The notes under the pieces were generated by a model. It had not been told where the DNA came from. It did not search any database and worked only from the letters and a program-made list of their open reading frames with translations. Both the position numbers and the translations under genes were made by a program. Shown one piece after another: positions 33,133-41,575 of a stretch of DNA of 60,278 nt. Source of the DNA: CAZIMM01 sp964540415 (GTDB lineage Bacteria > Bacillota > Clostridia > Oscillospirales > Acutalibacteraceae); NCBI GenBank assembly GCA_964540415.1, contig CAZIMM010000004.1:1-60278 (forward strand). The letters run 5' to 3'. Numbering within the stretch: position 1 is the first letter of the stretch; each line of letters begins with the position of its first letter.

Positions 33133-34292
33133 TGAACGACAACATTAAAAACGCGGTTGAAAAATTTGAAGCTCTGCTCACAGAGCAGCTGGAACGCTCG
33201 GAAAAAATTAAGGCTCAGGGCGATTTTATCGACTATGCTTCGCTTGACAAAATTATTATCGGCGTATGCGGCGGGGACGGCATCGGCCCCGTGATTTCAA
33301 AAGAGGCGGGACGCGTTCTCGAATATATGCTCACGGACGAGGTCAAGGCCGGCAAGGTTGAGTTCAGGCATATCGACGGCCTGACAATTGAAAACCGCGC
33401 CGCCGCAAACAAGGCAATTCCGGACGATGTTCTCGCACAGCTCAAGGAGTGCCACGTAATTCTGAAAGGGCCGACAACAACCCCGCAGGCGGGCGACGGT
33501 CTGCCGAACATCGAAAGTGCAAACGTCGCAATGCGCAAGGCCCTTGACCTGTTTGCAAACGTGCGTCCTGTCCGCGTTCCGGAGGAGGGTCTGGACTGGA
33601 CATTTTTCCGCGAGAACACCGAGGGCGCATATGCCGTGGGTTCAAAAGGCGTTCATGTTTCGGATGACCTTGCCGTCGATTTTGTTGTCACAACGAGCGA
33701 GGGCAGCGAGAGAATTGCGAGGCTTGCCTATGAATACGCCCGCAACAACAACAAGGACCGTGTTTCGATTATCACCAAGGCGAACGTCATCAAAACAACC
33801 GACGGCAAGTTCCTGAACATCTGCAAGAGAGTCGGTGAGGATTACCCGGAGATTACGACGGACGAGTGGTATATCGACATCACAACCGCAAAGCTCATTG
33901 ACCCCAAGCGCCGCCGCGACTTCAAGGTTTTCATTCTGCCGAATCTTTACGGCGACATAATCACGGACGAGGCGGCAGAGTTCCAGGGCGGTGTCGGCAC
34001 GGCGGGCAGCGCAAACATCGGCAAGCGATATGCAATGTTCGAGGCAATTCACGGCTCCGCTCCGCGCATGATAAAAGAGGGCAGAGGCGACTATGCCGAC
34101 CCGTGCTCTATGCTCCGCGCGGCAATCATGCTGCTCTCACACATCGGCTTCAACGAGAAGGCGGATTTGCTCGAGAAGGCGCTGGATAAATGCATGTTCA
34201 CCGAGAAAAAGCTTTCCATCACCGGAAGAGCGGACGGCTGCACCTGCGCCGAATTCGGTGAATATGTTATGGAAACGGTTAAAAACATCTGA
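33129..34292 (+). CDS. icd: Isocitrate dehydrogenase (isocitrate/isopropylmalate DH family)
   Basis: This 387-residue enzyme shows GGDGIGPVISKEAGRVLEYM, the ligand-binding FFRENTEGAYAVGSKGVHVS, the metal-binding region LPNLYGDIITDEAAEFQGG and EAIHGSAPR near the nucleotide site. Coupling to aconitase by an ATGA-type overlap makes isocitrate the likely substrate, feeding 2-oxoglutarate to glutamate synthesis. Whether NAD or NADP is used cannot be read with confidence. AAGGGAG lies just upstream; the second Met (33132) could also be the start. Confidence 0.9.
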   Translation: MMNDNIKNAVEKFEALLTEQLERSEKIKAQGDFIDYASLDKIIIGVCGGDGIGPVISKEAGRVLEYMLTDEVKAGKVEFRHIDGLTIENRAAANKAIPDDVLAQLKECHVILKGPTTTPQAGDGLPNIESANVAMRKALDLFANVRPVRVPEEGLDWTFFRENTEGAYAVGSKGVHVSDDLAVDFVVTTSEGSERIARLAYEYARNNNKDRVSIITKANVIKTTDGKFLNICKRVGEDYPEITTDEWYIDITTAKLIDPKRRRDFKVFILPNLYGDIITDEAAEFQGGVGTAGSANIGKRYAMFEAIHGSAPRMIKEGRGDYADPCSMLRAAIMLLSHIGFNEKADLLEKALDKCMFTEKKLSITGRADGCTCAEFGEYVMETVKNI

Positions 34293-34350
34293 CCGCCCGG
34301 CATTGCACACCTGCCGTGACGCGGCAGGCATAATCCGGAAATGTATCAGA

Positions 34351-34398
34351 CAAAAAATCAACAGGCTTCCCGAATCACTCCGGGAAGCCTGTTTTTGT
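34351..34398. terminator. Bidirectional terminator between icd and the foldase gene
   Basis: A 13-bp perfect stem (AACAGGCTTCCCG, 34360-34372, with CGGGAAGCCTGTT, 34381-34393) has an A-rich left flank and T-rich right flank. It can stop both converging transcripts. Confidence 0.9.
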
Positions 34399-34413
34399 TC
34401 TTTGTTGCCTGTT

Positions 34414-36177
34414 TTATGCGGCAGCTGTTGTTGTCTGATTGTAGTAGGTGTTCTTGAATTCCGCAATGATGGAATCCTTGAGCTTGAGAAGAGCGGGGGC
34501 GTTGGAGTCAACCTTGTACTGATCGGAAGCAAGGATTTTGTCCATTTCATCTCCGTAGGCCTTCTGCGCAAGAGTTGTGCGGATTGTAACCTTCCAATAC
34601 GGTTCGGTGGCTGTCTTGACAAAGTACATGACATGATAGCCGTAGGAGGTCTCGATTATTCCGCTGTCTCCGGCTTTTCTGTCCTTATCAAAGCACCACT
34701 CCTCAAAGGGCTTGACCATCTGACCCCTGATGACGTTTTCAATCAGACCGCCGTTGTTTGCGGAGGAAGTGTCGCCGCTCTTTTCGGCAGCCATTGCACC
34801 GAAGGAATCCTCGGATTTATCGCCTGCGAGCCATGCATCATATGCTTCCTGTGCTGCAGCCTTCTGCTTCTCGGCATCGGCATTGATTTCGGTTTTTTCG
34901 GTGAGCGAATCGTCAAACTTGAACAGTGCGTGACGGACGCTTACGGGCATTGTTACATCGTCCCTGTATGATGCCTTCACAAGATAAAGCACCGCATAAG
35001 TTCCGTTCACATCAACAACAGTCTTGTCTCCTGCCTTGCGGGCAGCGTCGAAGAGCCACTTTGCAACATCCTCGGAAATGTTTTCGGTGATGCTGCTCTT
35101 GAGCGCGTATTTTGAAAGTGTGGTTTCGTCAAGAGTGTAATCGTAGGTTTTCTTTTGATCCGCGGTTGCGTATTCACCGGCAAGCTTGCCGAAGGAGGCG
35201 GAGTCGGTGATTTTTCCGAGCATTTCGTCTGCCTTCTTCTTGGCATCCTCAGACGCCTTCTTGGTTGCTGCTGTTTTTTCTTCCTCGGTTGCATCCTCAT
35301 CTGTTTCGGGGGTCTCGGCAGCTATATAGAAGCCTCTGTAGTCAACCATGTTGTATGCGCTCTTGTCCTTGTTGTATTCGGCAAGCAGCTGGTCCTCTGT
35401 GTAAGCTGTTTCCTTTTCGGCAAGGATCTTCTGATAATAGTTCTGCGAGACTGTCTGACTTTTGATGATTTTGCGCAGCAGACCCTCGTTCATTCCGCGG
35501 CCGTAATACGAGCGGAGATAAGTGCCCAGCGAAACAACAACACCGGTGGATTCTTCTTTTTCGCTGTTTGTCGCGTTGTCATAAATGCTCTGACGCAGTT
35601 CTTCAATCTGACTGTCAATTTCGTCAAGGTCGGATTTTTTAAGCTCAAAGTTGTTTTTCTTTGCCTCGTCGGCAAAATAGACGGACTCTTTGATTGATTC
35701 AAGAGCCAGATGCTCAAAATACTCCTCCCAGGACGGTGTGTCGCCGCTTTCAAGCTTAAAATCGTCGCCGACATACTGCTGCTCGCCCGGCATGGCTGTG
35801 TAGTCATAGCCGGTGTAGGCTTTGCCGTAGCCCTTGCCGTAGTAGTTGTCGTACTGCGATGACATGGAGTAATACTGATTATGGATGTATTTGTAGTAGT
35901 ATTCAAACTCGGCGGCGGAAATATCTGTTCCGTTGACTGTTGCGACGGTTTTCATACGTTCAAACACGCCGAAATAATACATCCCTCCGAATGCTGCTCC
36001 GATGGCAATGACTGCGATAACGGCAATTGCTATGCCTGCCTTCGCGCCCTTGCTCATTTTGGGTGCATCAATACGATATGCTTTTTTCGAGTTTTTCTTT
36101 GCCGACTTTGCAAGGCGTTCTTTGCGCTCCTGACGATAAGCCTCGGCTGACTTTGCGGCGTCTTTGTTTTTTGCCAT
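34414..36177 (-). CDS. Membrane-anchored PrsA/SurA-like peptidyl-prolyl isomerase
   Basis: This 587-residue protein has a Lys-rich cytoplasmic N-terminus and one membrane helix (GIAIAVIAVIAIGAAFGGMYYFG, about 45-67). A SurA_N-like helical region starts VATVNGTDISAAEFEYYYKY, and a parvulin-type domain follows near residues 430-555 (MPVSVRHALFKF, NNGGLIENVIRGQMVKPFEE, GIIETSYGYHVMYFV). It probably folds secreted proteins outside the membrane. The ATG at 36177 has AAGGA eight bases upstream; further upstream starts lack one. Confidence 0.9.
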   Translation of the reverse strand: MAKNKDAAKSAEAYRQERKERLAKSAKKNSKKAYRIDAPKMSKGAKAGIAIAVIAVIAIGAAFGGMYYFGVFERMKTVATVNGTDISAAEFEYYYKYIHNQYYSMSSQYDNYYGKGYGKAYTGYDYTAMPGEQQYVGDDFKLESGDTPSWEEYFEHLALESIKESVYFADEAKKNNFELKKSDLDEIDSQIEELRQSIYDNATNSEKEESTGVVVSLGTYLRSYYGRGMNEGLLRKIIKSQTVSQNYYQKILAEKETAYTEDQLLAEYNKDKSAYNMVDYRGFYIAAETPETDEDATEEEKTAATKKASEDAKKKADEMLGKITDSASFGKLAGEYATADQKKTYDYTLDETTLSKYALKSSITENISEDVAKWLFDAARKAGDKTVVDVNGTYAVLYLVKASYRDDVTMPVSVRHALFKFDDSLTEKTEINADAEKQKAAAQEAYDAWLAGDKSEDSFGAMAAEKSGDTSSANNGGLIENVIRGQMVKPFEEWCFDKDRKAGDSGIIETSYGYHVMYFVKTATEPYWKVTIRTTLAQKAYGDEMDKILASDQYKVDSNAPALLKLKDSIIAEFKNTYYNQTTTAAA

Positions 36178-36261
36178 TTGATTCATCCTTTTCATCTTGT
36201 TTTCGGCCGGTAAAAAAAGAGCATGCGCACCGCAGAGGGCCTCCGCGGCACGACACACCCT

Positions 36262-36290
36262 ATTGTATAACATTTTTATGAAATATACAA
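36262..36290 (-). promoter_or_regulatory. Promoter of the PrsA-like gene
   Basis: TTGTAT (36290-36285), 17 bp, TACAAT (36267-36262) on the minus strand, 85 bp before the ATG. Confidence 0.65.
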
Positions 36291-36345
36291 GGAGATTTTC
36301 AAACTTTGCAAGAAATTTTACATCTCCGCAACGATATTGAGCTAT

Positions 36346-37272
36346 TTACTCGCCCTTGACAATTTCCTTAACTCCTGCCGCAAGCCCCGCGATGCCCTGA
36401 ATATCCGAGGGGATAATGAGTTTTGTCGCATTGCCGTTTGCGGCGGCGGCGAATGCTTCAAGGGATTTGAGGGTCAGATAACCGTCGCCGGGCGCTGCTT
36501 CATTAATCAGCCGGATAGCCTCGCTCTGCGCTGTCTGCACTGCGACGATTGCCTGCGCCTCGCCCTGTGCTTCGCGGATCTTTGCCTCTTTGATTGCGTC
36601 CGCATGGAGAATCTGTGCCTCTTTTTCGCCCTGTGCGGCAAGAATCTGAGACTCTTTCTGGCCCTCGGCAACGAGTATCTTGCTCGCCTTTTCGCCCTCG
36701 GCTGTCAGAATTGCCTCTCTGCGCTGACGCTCCGCCTTCATCTGCTTTTCCATTGCGTCCTGAATTTCACGCGGCGGAAGAATGTTTTTCAGCTCAACCC
36801 TGTTGACCTTGATGCCCCAGGGGTCTGTTGCCTCATCGAGTATACCCCTGATTTTCGCATTGATTGTGTCGCGAGATGTGAGGGTATGGTCAAGCTCCAT
36901 TTCGCCGATGATGTTACGCAGCGTTGTCGCCGTCAGGTTTTCAATTGCCGAAATCGGGTTTTCAACGCCGTAGGTGTAGAGCTTCGGGTCGGTTATCTGG
37001 TAGAACACAACGGTGTCAATCTGCATGGTGACGTTATCCTTTGTGATAACGGGCTGGGGCGGAAAGTCCACAACCTGCTCCTTGAGCGATACGATTCTCG
37101 CAACTTTTTCAAACAGCGGAATCTTGAAGTGCAGACCCGTCTGCCATGTCACTCTGAACGCTCCGAGTCTCTCGATAACATACGCTTTTGATTGGGGTAC
37201 GATTTTGATGTTCGCCGCGACAATCGCCAGCAAGACAACAACCAAACCGATTAATACAAATCCGTATTCCAT
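36346..37272 (-). CDS. SPFH/stomatin-family membrane protein (first copy)
   Basis: This 308-residue protein has one N-terminal membrane helix, then a Band 7/SPFH domain: IVPQSKAYVIERLGAFRVTW, GLHFKIPLFEKVARIVSLKE and VTMQIDTVVFYQITDPKLYT. A long Ala/Glu/Gln-rich coiled-coil stretch follows (AEGQKESQILAAQGEKEAQI, about 185-240). It resembles QmcA/YbbK-type stomatins, scaffolds of membrane microdomains. AAAGGTG precedes the ATG. It is last of a three-gene unit with a second SPFH gene and NfeD. Confidence 0.9.
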   Translation of the reverse strand: MEYGFVLIGLVVVLLAIVAANIKIVPQSKAYVIERLGAFRVTWQTGLHFKIPLFEKVARIVSLKEQVVDFPPQPVITKDNVTMQIDTVVFYQITDPKLYTYGVENPISAIENLTATTLRNIIGEMELDHTLTSRDTINAKIRGILDEATDPWGIKVNRVELKNILPPREIQDAMEKQMKAERQRREAILTAEGEKASKILVAEGQKESQILAAQGEKEAQILHADAIKEAKIREAQGEAQAIVAVQTAQSEAIRLINEAAPGDGYLTLKSLEAFAAAANGNATKLIIPSDIQGIAGLAAGVKEIVKGE

Positions 37273-37298
37273 TTTTTCACCTTTTAACCTTTCATGAT

Positions 37299-38129
37299 TT
37301 ACTTGGCGCTTTTTGCGGAATTCATGAACTCCTGCAAATCGAAGATGTAGTCTCCGTCGCCGGCAACCGTGGGAAGTTTGCCGTCCCACTTGTTGATCCA
37401 TTCCATTGCAAGCATCTGCTGAGTGATTTCAAGGCTCTTGAGTTTGTACGCCTCGGCCTCTGCCTTTGCCTGTTCAACCTTCTGCTCCGCCTCAACCTTG
37501 ATGCGGGCAAGATCCTGCTCCGCCTTGAGGGCGTTTTGCTGTGCAGTCTGTTTTGCTTCAATCGCCGCATTGAATTCAGCGCTGAAGTCAAAATTGACTA
37601 TGTTGAAAATTTCGATTGTGAAGCCGTAGGGCGTGATTTTTTCGGCGAGCGCGTCGCGCATTTTTTCGCTAATCGCCTGCCTCTTGGTTATCAGCTCCTC
37701 AGCAGTGTACTGAGCCGTGACAGCCTTGACGCTCTCCTGAATTGCGGGGATGATAATGTTTGTTTCGTAGTTCAGACCGATGTTCTGATAAATCGTCGCT
37801 GAGGCGTTTTTGTCCACACGGTAGTTGAGCGAAATCGTGCTCGTAACCGTCTGCATATCCTTTGTTGCGTTTGAGGAGCTGACCTCCGCTTTGAGTACCC
37901 GATTGTCAAGGTTGATGACCTGTGTGACAAACGGAATCTTGAAGTGCAGTCCCTCGCCCATGACCTGCCCCGTGACCGCGCTGAACCTTGTTACAACGCC
38001 TGTGTGTCCCGCCGGGACAATTGCGAATGACGACAATAGTATAACCAGTACAACCGCTGCCGCCACGCACAGCCCGATGATTTTTGCAGGCGCCTTTTTG
38101 CCTGTTTTTTTCATTTCTTTAATATCCAT
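37299..38129 (-). CDS. SPFH/prohibitin-like membrane protein (second copy)
   Basis: This 276-residue protein has a basic N-terminus, a membrane helix (IIGLCVAAAVVLVILLSSFA) and then a prohibitin-like SPFH domain: IVPAGHTGVVTRFSAVTGQV, LNYRVDKNASATIYQNIGLN and EKITPYGFTIEIFNIVNFDF. A coiled-coil region is rich in Lys, Ala and Glu. It is distinct from, not a duplicate of, its neighbour. The ATG at 38129 has AAGGAG six bases upstream; an earlier ATG lies within that site. The 26-bp gap to the next SPFH gene implies one operon. Confidence 0.9.
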   Translation of the reverse strand: MDIKEMKKTGKKAPAKIIGLCVAAAVVLVILLSSFAIVPAGHTGVVTRFSAVTGQVMGEGLHFKIPFVTQVINLDNRVLKAEVSSSNATKDMQTVTSTISLNYRVDKNASATIYQNIGLNYETNIIIPAIQESVKAVTAQYTAEELITKRQAISEKMRDALAEKITPYGFTIEIFNIVNFDFSAEFNAAIEAKQTAQQNALKAEQDLARIKVEAEQKVEQAKAEAEAYKLKSLEITQQMLAMEWINKWDGKLPTVAGDGDYIFDLQEFMNSAKSAK

Positions 38130-38164
38130 ATGTTCTCCTTTCATAATAGCACCCTGTGCCGGGT

Positions 38165-38587
38165 TTATTTTTTTGTTACGAGCAGCTTTACGCCCTCGAT
38201 TTTGTCGACAGTGACATTGTCACCCTTTTCGATTTCGGTGCCGTCACTCGAACGGGCGCTCCACACAACGCCTCCGACATTCACACTTCCGGTTCCCTCC
38301 TGGTTGTTGATGCTGTCGAGAACCGTGGCCTCCTTGCCGATGCAGCGGTCGGCATTTGTGGGCTCGAATTTTTTGCCGGTGAACTTTTTGACCAGCGGAC
38401 GCGTGCAAATCAGAGAAGCCAGAGACAAAACGATGAACACCGTAATCTGAATTCCCGTGCCGCCCCCGAGAAGATTTGCAATGAGCGCTCCGAGAGCTCC
38501 GAGAGCAAACCAGATTGTAACAAGCTGAACCGTCAGTGCTTCAACAACAATCAAACCGACGAGCAGCCCCGCCCATAAATAAACCAT
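38165..38587 (-). CDS. NfeD-like membrane protein
   Basis: This 140-residue protein has several hydrophobic helices (about 1-70), then a small soluble OB-like C-terminal domain (CIGKEATVLDSINNQEGTGS, VNVGGVVWSARSSDGTEIEK). NfeD proteins are regular partners of SPFH/stomatin proteins, and here the gene precedes two of them (35-bp gap). The ATG at 38587 follows AGGAGG by about 8 bases. The 268 bp upstream (38588-38855) hold no feature I can support. Confidence 0.9.
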   Translation of the reverse strand: MVYLWAGLLVGLIVVEALTVQLVTIWFALGALGALIANLLGGGTGIQITVFIVLSLASLICTRPLVKKFTGKKFEPTNADRCIGKEATVLDSINNQEGTGSVNVGGVVWSARSSDGTEIEKGDNVTVDKIEGVKLLVTKK

Positions 38588-38855
38588 ATTCGCCACCTCC
38601 TTTTGTTGCGGTGGTTAAATTATAGCATCAGAAGATTCAAAAATCAAACAAAATGTTTGCCAATTACCGCTTATAATGTGTCGCAACGGTTGTCCATACA
38701 CAATATATTGAAATTCCAGTCTGATGATATACTCGGACTTGTATTGTTCTCATTTGTAAATAATTTGTGAATACATACGCATTTTTTGCATTTTCCGGGC
38801 ATTTGCGGCCCTAATTAATATAGTATAGGGTTTTCGCAGTGCATAATGACGAAAA

Positions 38856-39527
38856 CTATGAAAGAATTTCAATCATATCCGCGATATCCCTGCACCGGCT
38901 TTCGACCGCCGCTTTCACTTCGTCGAGCGCACACTCAACCGCAAAGCCGTGAAAAGCTGTCAGCATGGGGAGATCGTTGTTGTTGTCGCCGACCGTGTAA
39001 ACATTCTCTTTCTCCACCCCGAAAAAGTCCGCCACACGTGCAACTCCCTTGCCCTTGTCCACCCCGCGCGGAACAATATCAATGCACCGTCCGTTGCGGA
39101 AAGCCGTCAGGACGCGGAAAAACTGTTTGTTGACGGCATCGGTGAATACCTGCGCGCCCGGCTCATCCTCGGTTCGGGCGGTGAACTGATGAAAAACGCC
39201 GTTCTTCAAATCGGATTCAAAAAAATCAATGTTCTGCGAACGGACAATGTCGATGAGCTGCGGCACAAGCGCACCGTCGGCGGTGGATTCAAAAGCAAGC
39301 CTGCCGGACGGAAGAAAGCCCTGTGCGCCGTTTGTCAGCACAATAAAATCCAACGGGAGCTTTTCGGAGATAAGATATTCCAGAAAGGTGTTCTGCCTGC
39401 CGGAAATAAGCGCAAAATAATTGCCGTTTTTGCGCCAGCGCTCAATTGCAGCCAGGTCGCGCGGGTCCAAATCGTTTTTGTAATGCAGGGTGCCGTCATA
39501 GTCGCTTGCGATAAGTTTGCCCGACAT
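38856..39527 (-). CDS. HAD-superfamily (Cof-type) phosphatase
   Basis: This 223-residue protein has the catalytic DxD motif near the start (IASDYDGTL), a Ser in ALISGRQNTFLEYL, and the C-terminal DKGKGVARVADFFGVEKENV then GDNNNDLPMLTAF with the metal-binding Asp residues. Cof-type HADs dephosphorylate sugar phosphates or similar small molecules. It reads in the same direction as the 5S rRNA gene but sits after that gene's terminator. Confidence 0.92.
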   Translation of the reverse strand: MSGKLIASDYDGTLHYKNDLDPRDLAAIERWRKNGNYFALISGRQNTFLEYLISEKLPLDFIVLTNGAQGFLPSGRLAFESTADGALVPQLIDIVRSQNIDFFESDLKNGVFHQFTARTEDEPGAQVFTDAVNKQFFRVLTAFRNGRCIDIVPRGVDKGKGVARVADFFGVEKENVYTVGDNNNDLPMLTAFHGFAVECALDEVKAAVESRCRDIADMIEILS

Positions 39528-39563
39528 AATTAATCACTCCCGAATAAATAAAATCCCTTATAA

Positions 39564-39594
39564 ATAAAAAAACAACCGCCCTATTGGACGGCTG
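39564..39594 (-). terminator. Terminator of the 5S rRNA gene
   Basis: A nine-pair stem (39573-39594, CAGCCGTCC/GGGCGGTTG with G-T pairs) and four-base loop is followed on the minus strand by a run of T. Confidence 0.88.
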
Positions 39595-39601
39595 CCTTAA
39601 T

Positions 39602-39716
39602 GTTGGCGTTACCTATTTTCCCGGGCGGTCGCCCGCCAAGTATCGTCGGCACAAATGAGCTTAACTACCGTGTTCGGGATGGGAACGGGTGGACCCTCAT
39701 CGTAATCAACACCAAC
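39602..39716 (-). rRNA. rrf: 5S ribosomal RNA (isolated copy)
   Basis: On the minus strand the sequence shows 5S features in order: helix I start TTGGTGT pairing with ACGCCAA at the end, GGGTCCACCCGTTCCCATCC, CGAACACGGTAGTTAAG and GGGCGACCGCCCGGGAAAAT. It is about 113 nt, normal for 5S. No 16S or 23S gene is in the window. The gene has its own promoter upstream and terminator downstream. Confidence 0.95.
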
Positions 39717-39748
39717 TGTCTCTCGGGCACAGTCCCGAGTGCTTGAAT

Positions 39749-39777
39749 AATTTAGCACAATTTCGTCGAATTGTCAA
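39749..39777 (-). promoter_or_regulatory. Promoter of the 5S rRNA gene
   Basis: TTGACA (39777-39772), 17 bp, TAAATT (39754-39749) on the minus strand. A short stem (CTCGGG/CCCGAG, 39721-39738) separates it from the mature 5' end, possibly part of a processed precursor. Confidence 0.82.
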
Positions 39778-39804
39778 GGGTTTTTTTATATTTTTTTGTA
39801 ATTG

Positions 39805-41391
39805 TCAACTTTTTGTCTTTTTTTCGGCGGAAACGCTGTTTTCAAGCAGATATTCCGCGATGCTGCGGAAGACCGGAGCACAGTCCGACGCTCCGGAGAC
39901 GCCGTCCTCCTTGAGCACAACAATCACATATTTCGGCTTTTCCGCAGGCACACAGCCGGCAAACCAGGAGTTGAGCAGCTCGCGCTCGCCGGAGAAGCTG
40001 CCCGTCTGGGCGGTTGCGGTTTTTCCCGCCGCCGTTCCGTTTGAGGGTCGGGCAGCCTTGCCGGTGCCCTCTTCTACAGTTGCGGTGAGATATTTCAGAA
40101 GCTTTTGCGCCGTAACGGGAGAAATAACCTGCTCGCCGCGTGCGCGCTGAGCTGCAACAAGCGTCGGCTCAACATATCTGCCGCCGTTCGCAATGCAGCC
40201 GAACACACCTGCAAGCTGCAGCGGAGTCACCGTCAGGCTGCCCTGTCCGAAGGAAAAGTTTGCACGCGCGCCGGGAGAATCGAGACTTGCCGCAGAGGTG
40301 AGAGTGCCGGAATCGGTGAAAAGCCCCTTTGCGGGCTGAGCCGGCACACCGAGCCCCATGCTTTCGGCGAGACGGACGGTCTCATCAATGTCAAGCATCT
40401 GACAGAGGTTCATAAAATAGGTGTTGCACGAAAACATCACCGCTCCGCGCAAATCAAGCTTTCCGTGCCCGTTCTTTTCGTGGCAGTTGAAGGTAACTCC
40501 GCTGTACTGCGCGCTGCCCGTGCAGCAATAAACAGTGTTTTCGTCAATGCCCTGCTCGAGCGCGGCTGCTGCGACAACGAGCTTGAAAACCGAACCGGGC
40601 GCGAAGGCGGAAAACGCGCGGTTGAGGAAGGGTGAGCGCGGGTCGTTCATGCAGGCGGCAAGGTTGTCGGGGTCAAACGCGGGGCGTGACACGCTTGCAA
40701 GAATCTCTCCCGTTGAAGCATCCGTAACAACCGCCGCGCCCTTTTCAACACCCGCCTCGTCAAGCGCTTTTTCGGCGGCAAGCTGGATGTCAATGTCAAG
40801 CGTAAGTGTGACTCCGCTGCCGGCGGCGTAATAGTTGTCCGAAATAATCTGGATTTCGCTGCCCGCGAGCACCTTGCCCAGAGCGTCGGCGGAAAAACGC
40901 GCGGTGAGTGTGCCGTTCAGTTCCGAAAGCTCCTTGTCAAAGCTTTTTTCAATTCCGCTCACTCCCAGAGATGCACCCTGCCCGAGATAGCCGATGATGT
41001 GCGCGGCGGGCTGAGGAGAAGAATATCTGTCTGTCAGGGTGACGGTGCAGATGTCGCTGCAGTCAACGGGCTGCTCAACCTCAACGCTCACCGGATATCC
41101 CTTCGAAAGCCGTTCATACAGCTCGGCGAGCCTGTCCGCTCCGACGATTTCGCTCAGCTGCGACGCGGCAAGCGCAGTCGGCTTGACAACCGCCACTTTC
41201 CTCGTCCGGGCGTTGACAAGACGGTCGCCGTTGCGGTCGAAAATCGTGCCGCGGGAGGTGTCAAGGGTCAGGCTCATTGTGTTGTTGAGGTCGGAAATCT
41301 GCGCATAATCTCCCGAGATTATGCTGAGCAGGCGCAAAATCAGCAGCACCATGCACGCGGCAAAACACACATAAATACTGACAATTCTCAC
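39805..41391 (-). CDS. Class B penicillin-binding protein (D,D-transpeptidase)
   Basis: This 528-residue protein has one N-terminal membrane helix, the linker motif SRGTIFDRNGDRLV and then a transpeptidase domain. The SxxK motif is in APGSVFKLVVAAA, SxN in FSCNTYFMN, and the third motif reads AAGKTATAQTG, so KTG is KTA here. It cross-links peptidoglycan outside the membrane. It is shorter than FtsI/PBP2 with extended dimerisation domains. The GTG at 41391 is chosen because GGGAGG stands 7 bases upstream. It starts divergently from the GH95 gene. Confidence 0.9.
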   Translation of the reverse strand: MRIVSIYVCFAACMVLLILRLLSIISGDYAQISDLNNTMSLTLDTSRGTIFDRNGDRLVNARTRKVAVVKPTALAASQLSEIVGADRLAELYERLSKGYPVSVEVEQPVDCSDICTVTLTDRYSSPQPAAHIIGYLGQGASLGVSGIEKSFDKELSELNGTLTARFSADALGKVLAGSEIQIISDNYYAAGSGVTLTLDIDIQLAAEKALDEAGVEKGAAVVTDASTGEILASVSRPAFDPDNLAACMNDPRSPFLNRAFSAFAPGSVFKLVVAAAALEQGIDENTVYCCTGSAQYSGVTFNCHEKNGHGKLDLRGAVMFSCNTYFMNLCQMLDIDETVRLAESMGLGVPAQPAKGLFTDSGTLTSAASLDSPGARANFSFGQGSLTVTPLQLAGVFGCIANGGRYVEPTLVAAQRARGEQVISPVTAQKLLKYLTATVEEGTGKAARPSNGTAAGKTATAQTGSFSGERELLNSWFAGCVPAEKPKYVIVVLKEDGVSGASDCAPVFRSIAEYLLENSVSAEKKTKS

Positions 41392-41575
41392 TCCGTCGCC
41401 TCCCGAAAATATTTTGCCCTTTTTTTTGTAAAAAATTGCGGCGGAACACAAAAAAATATGTTATAATAAAGTGTATTTTTGTGTCGGCGCGCCCGTAAAA
41501 CCGCGTCCGGCATCCGCAGGCGTTGCTTGCGGCGTGAAATCCATTAAATTATCACAGACGAAAGAGGTTGAAACC

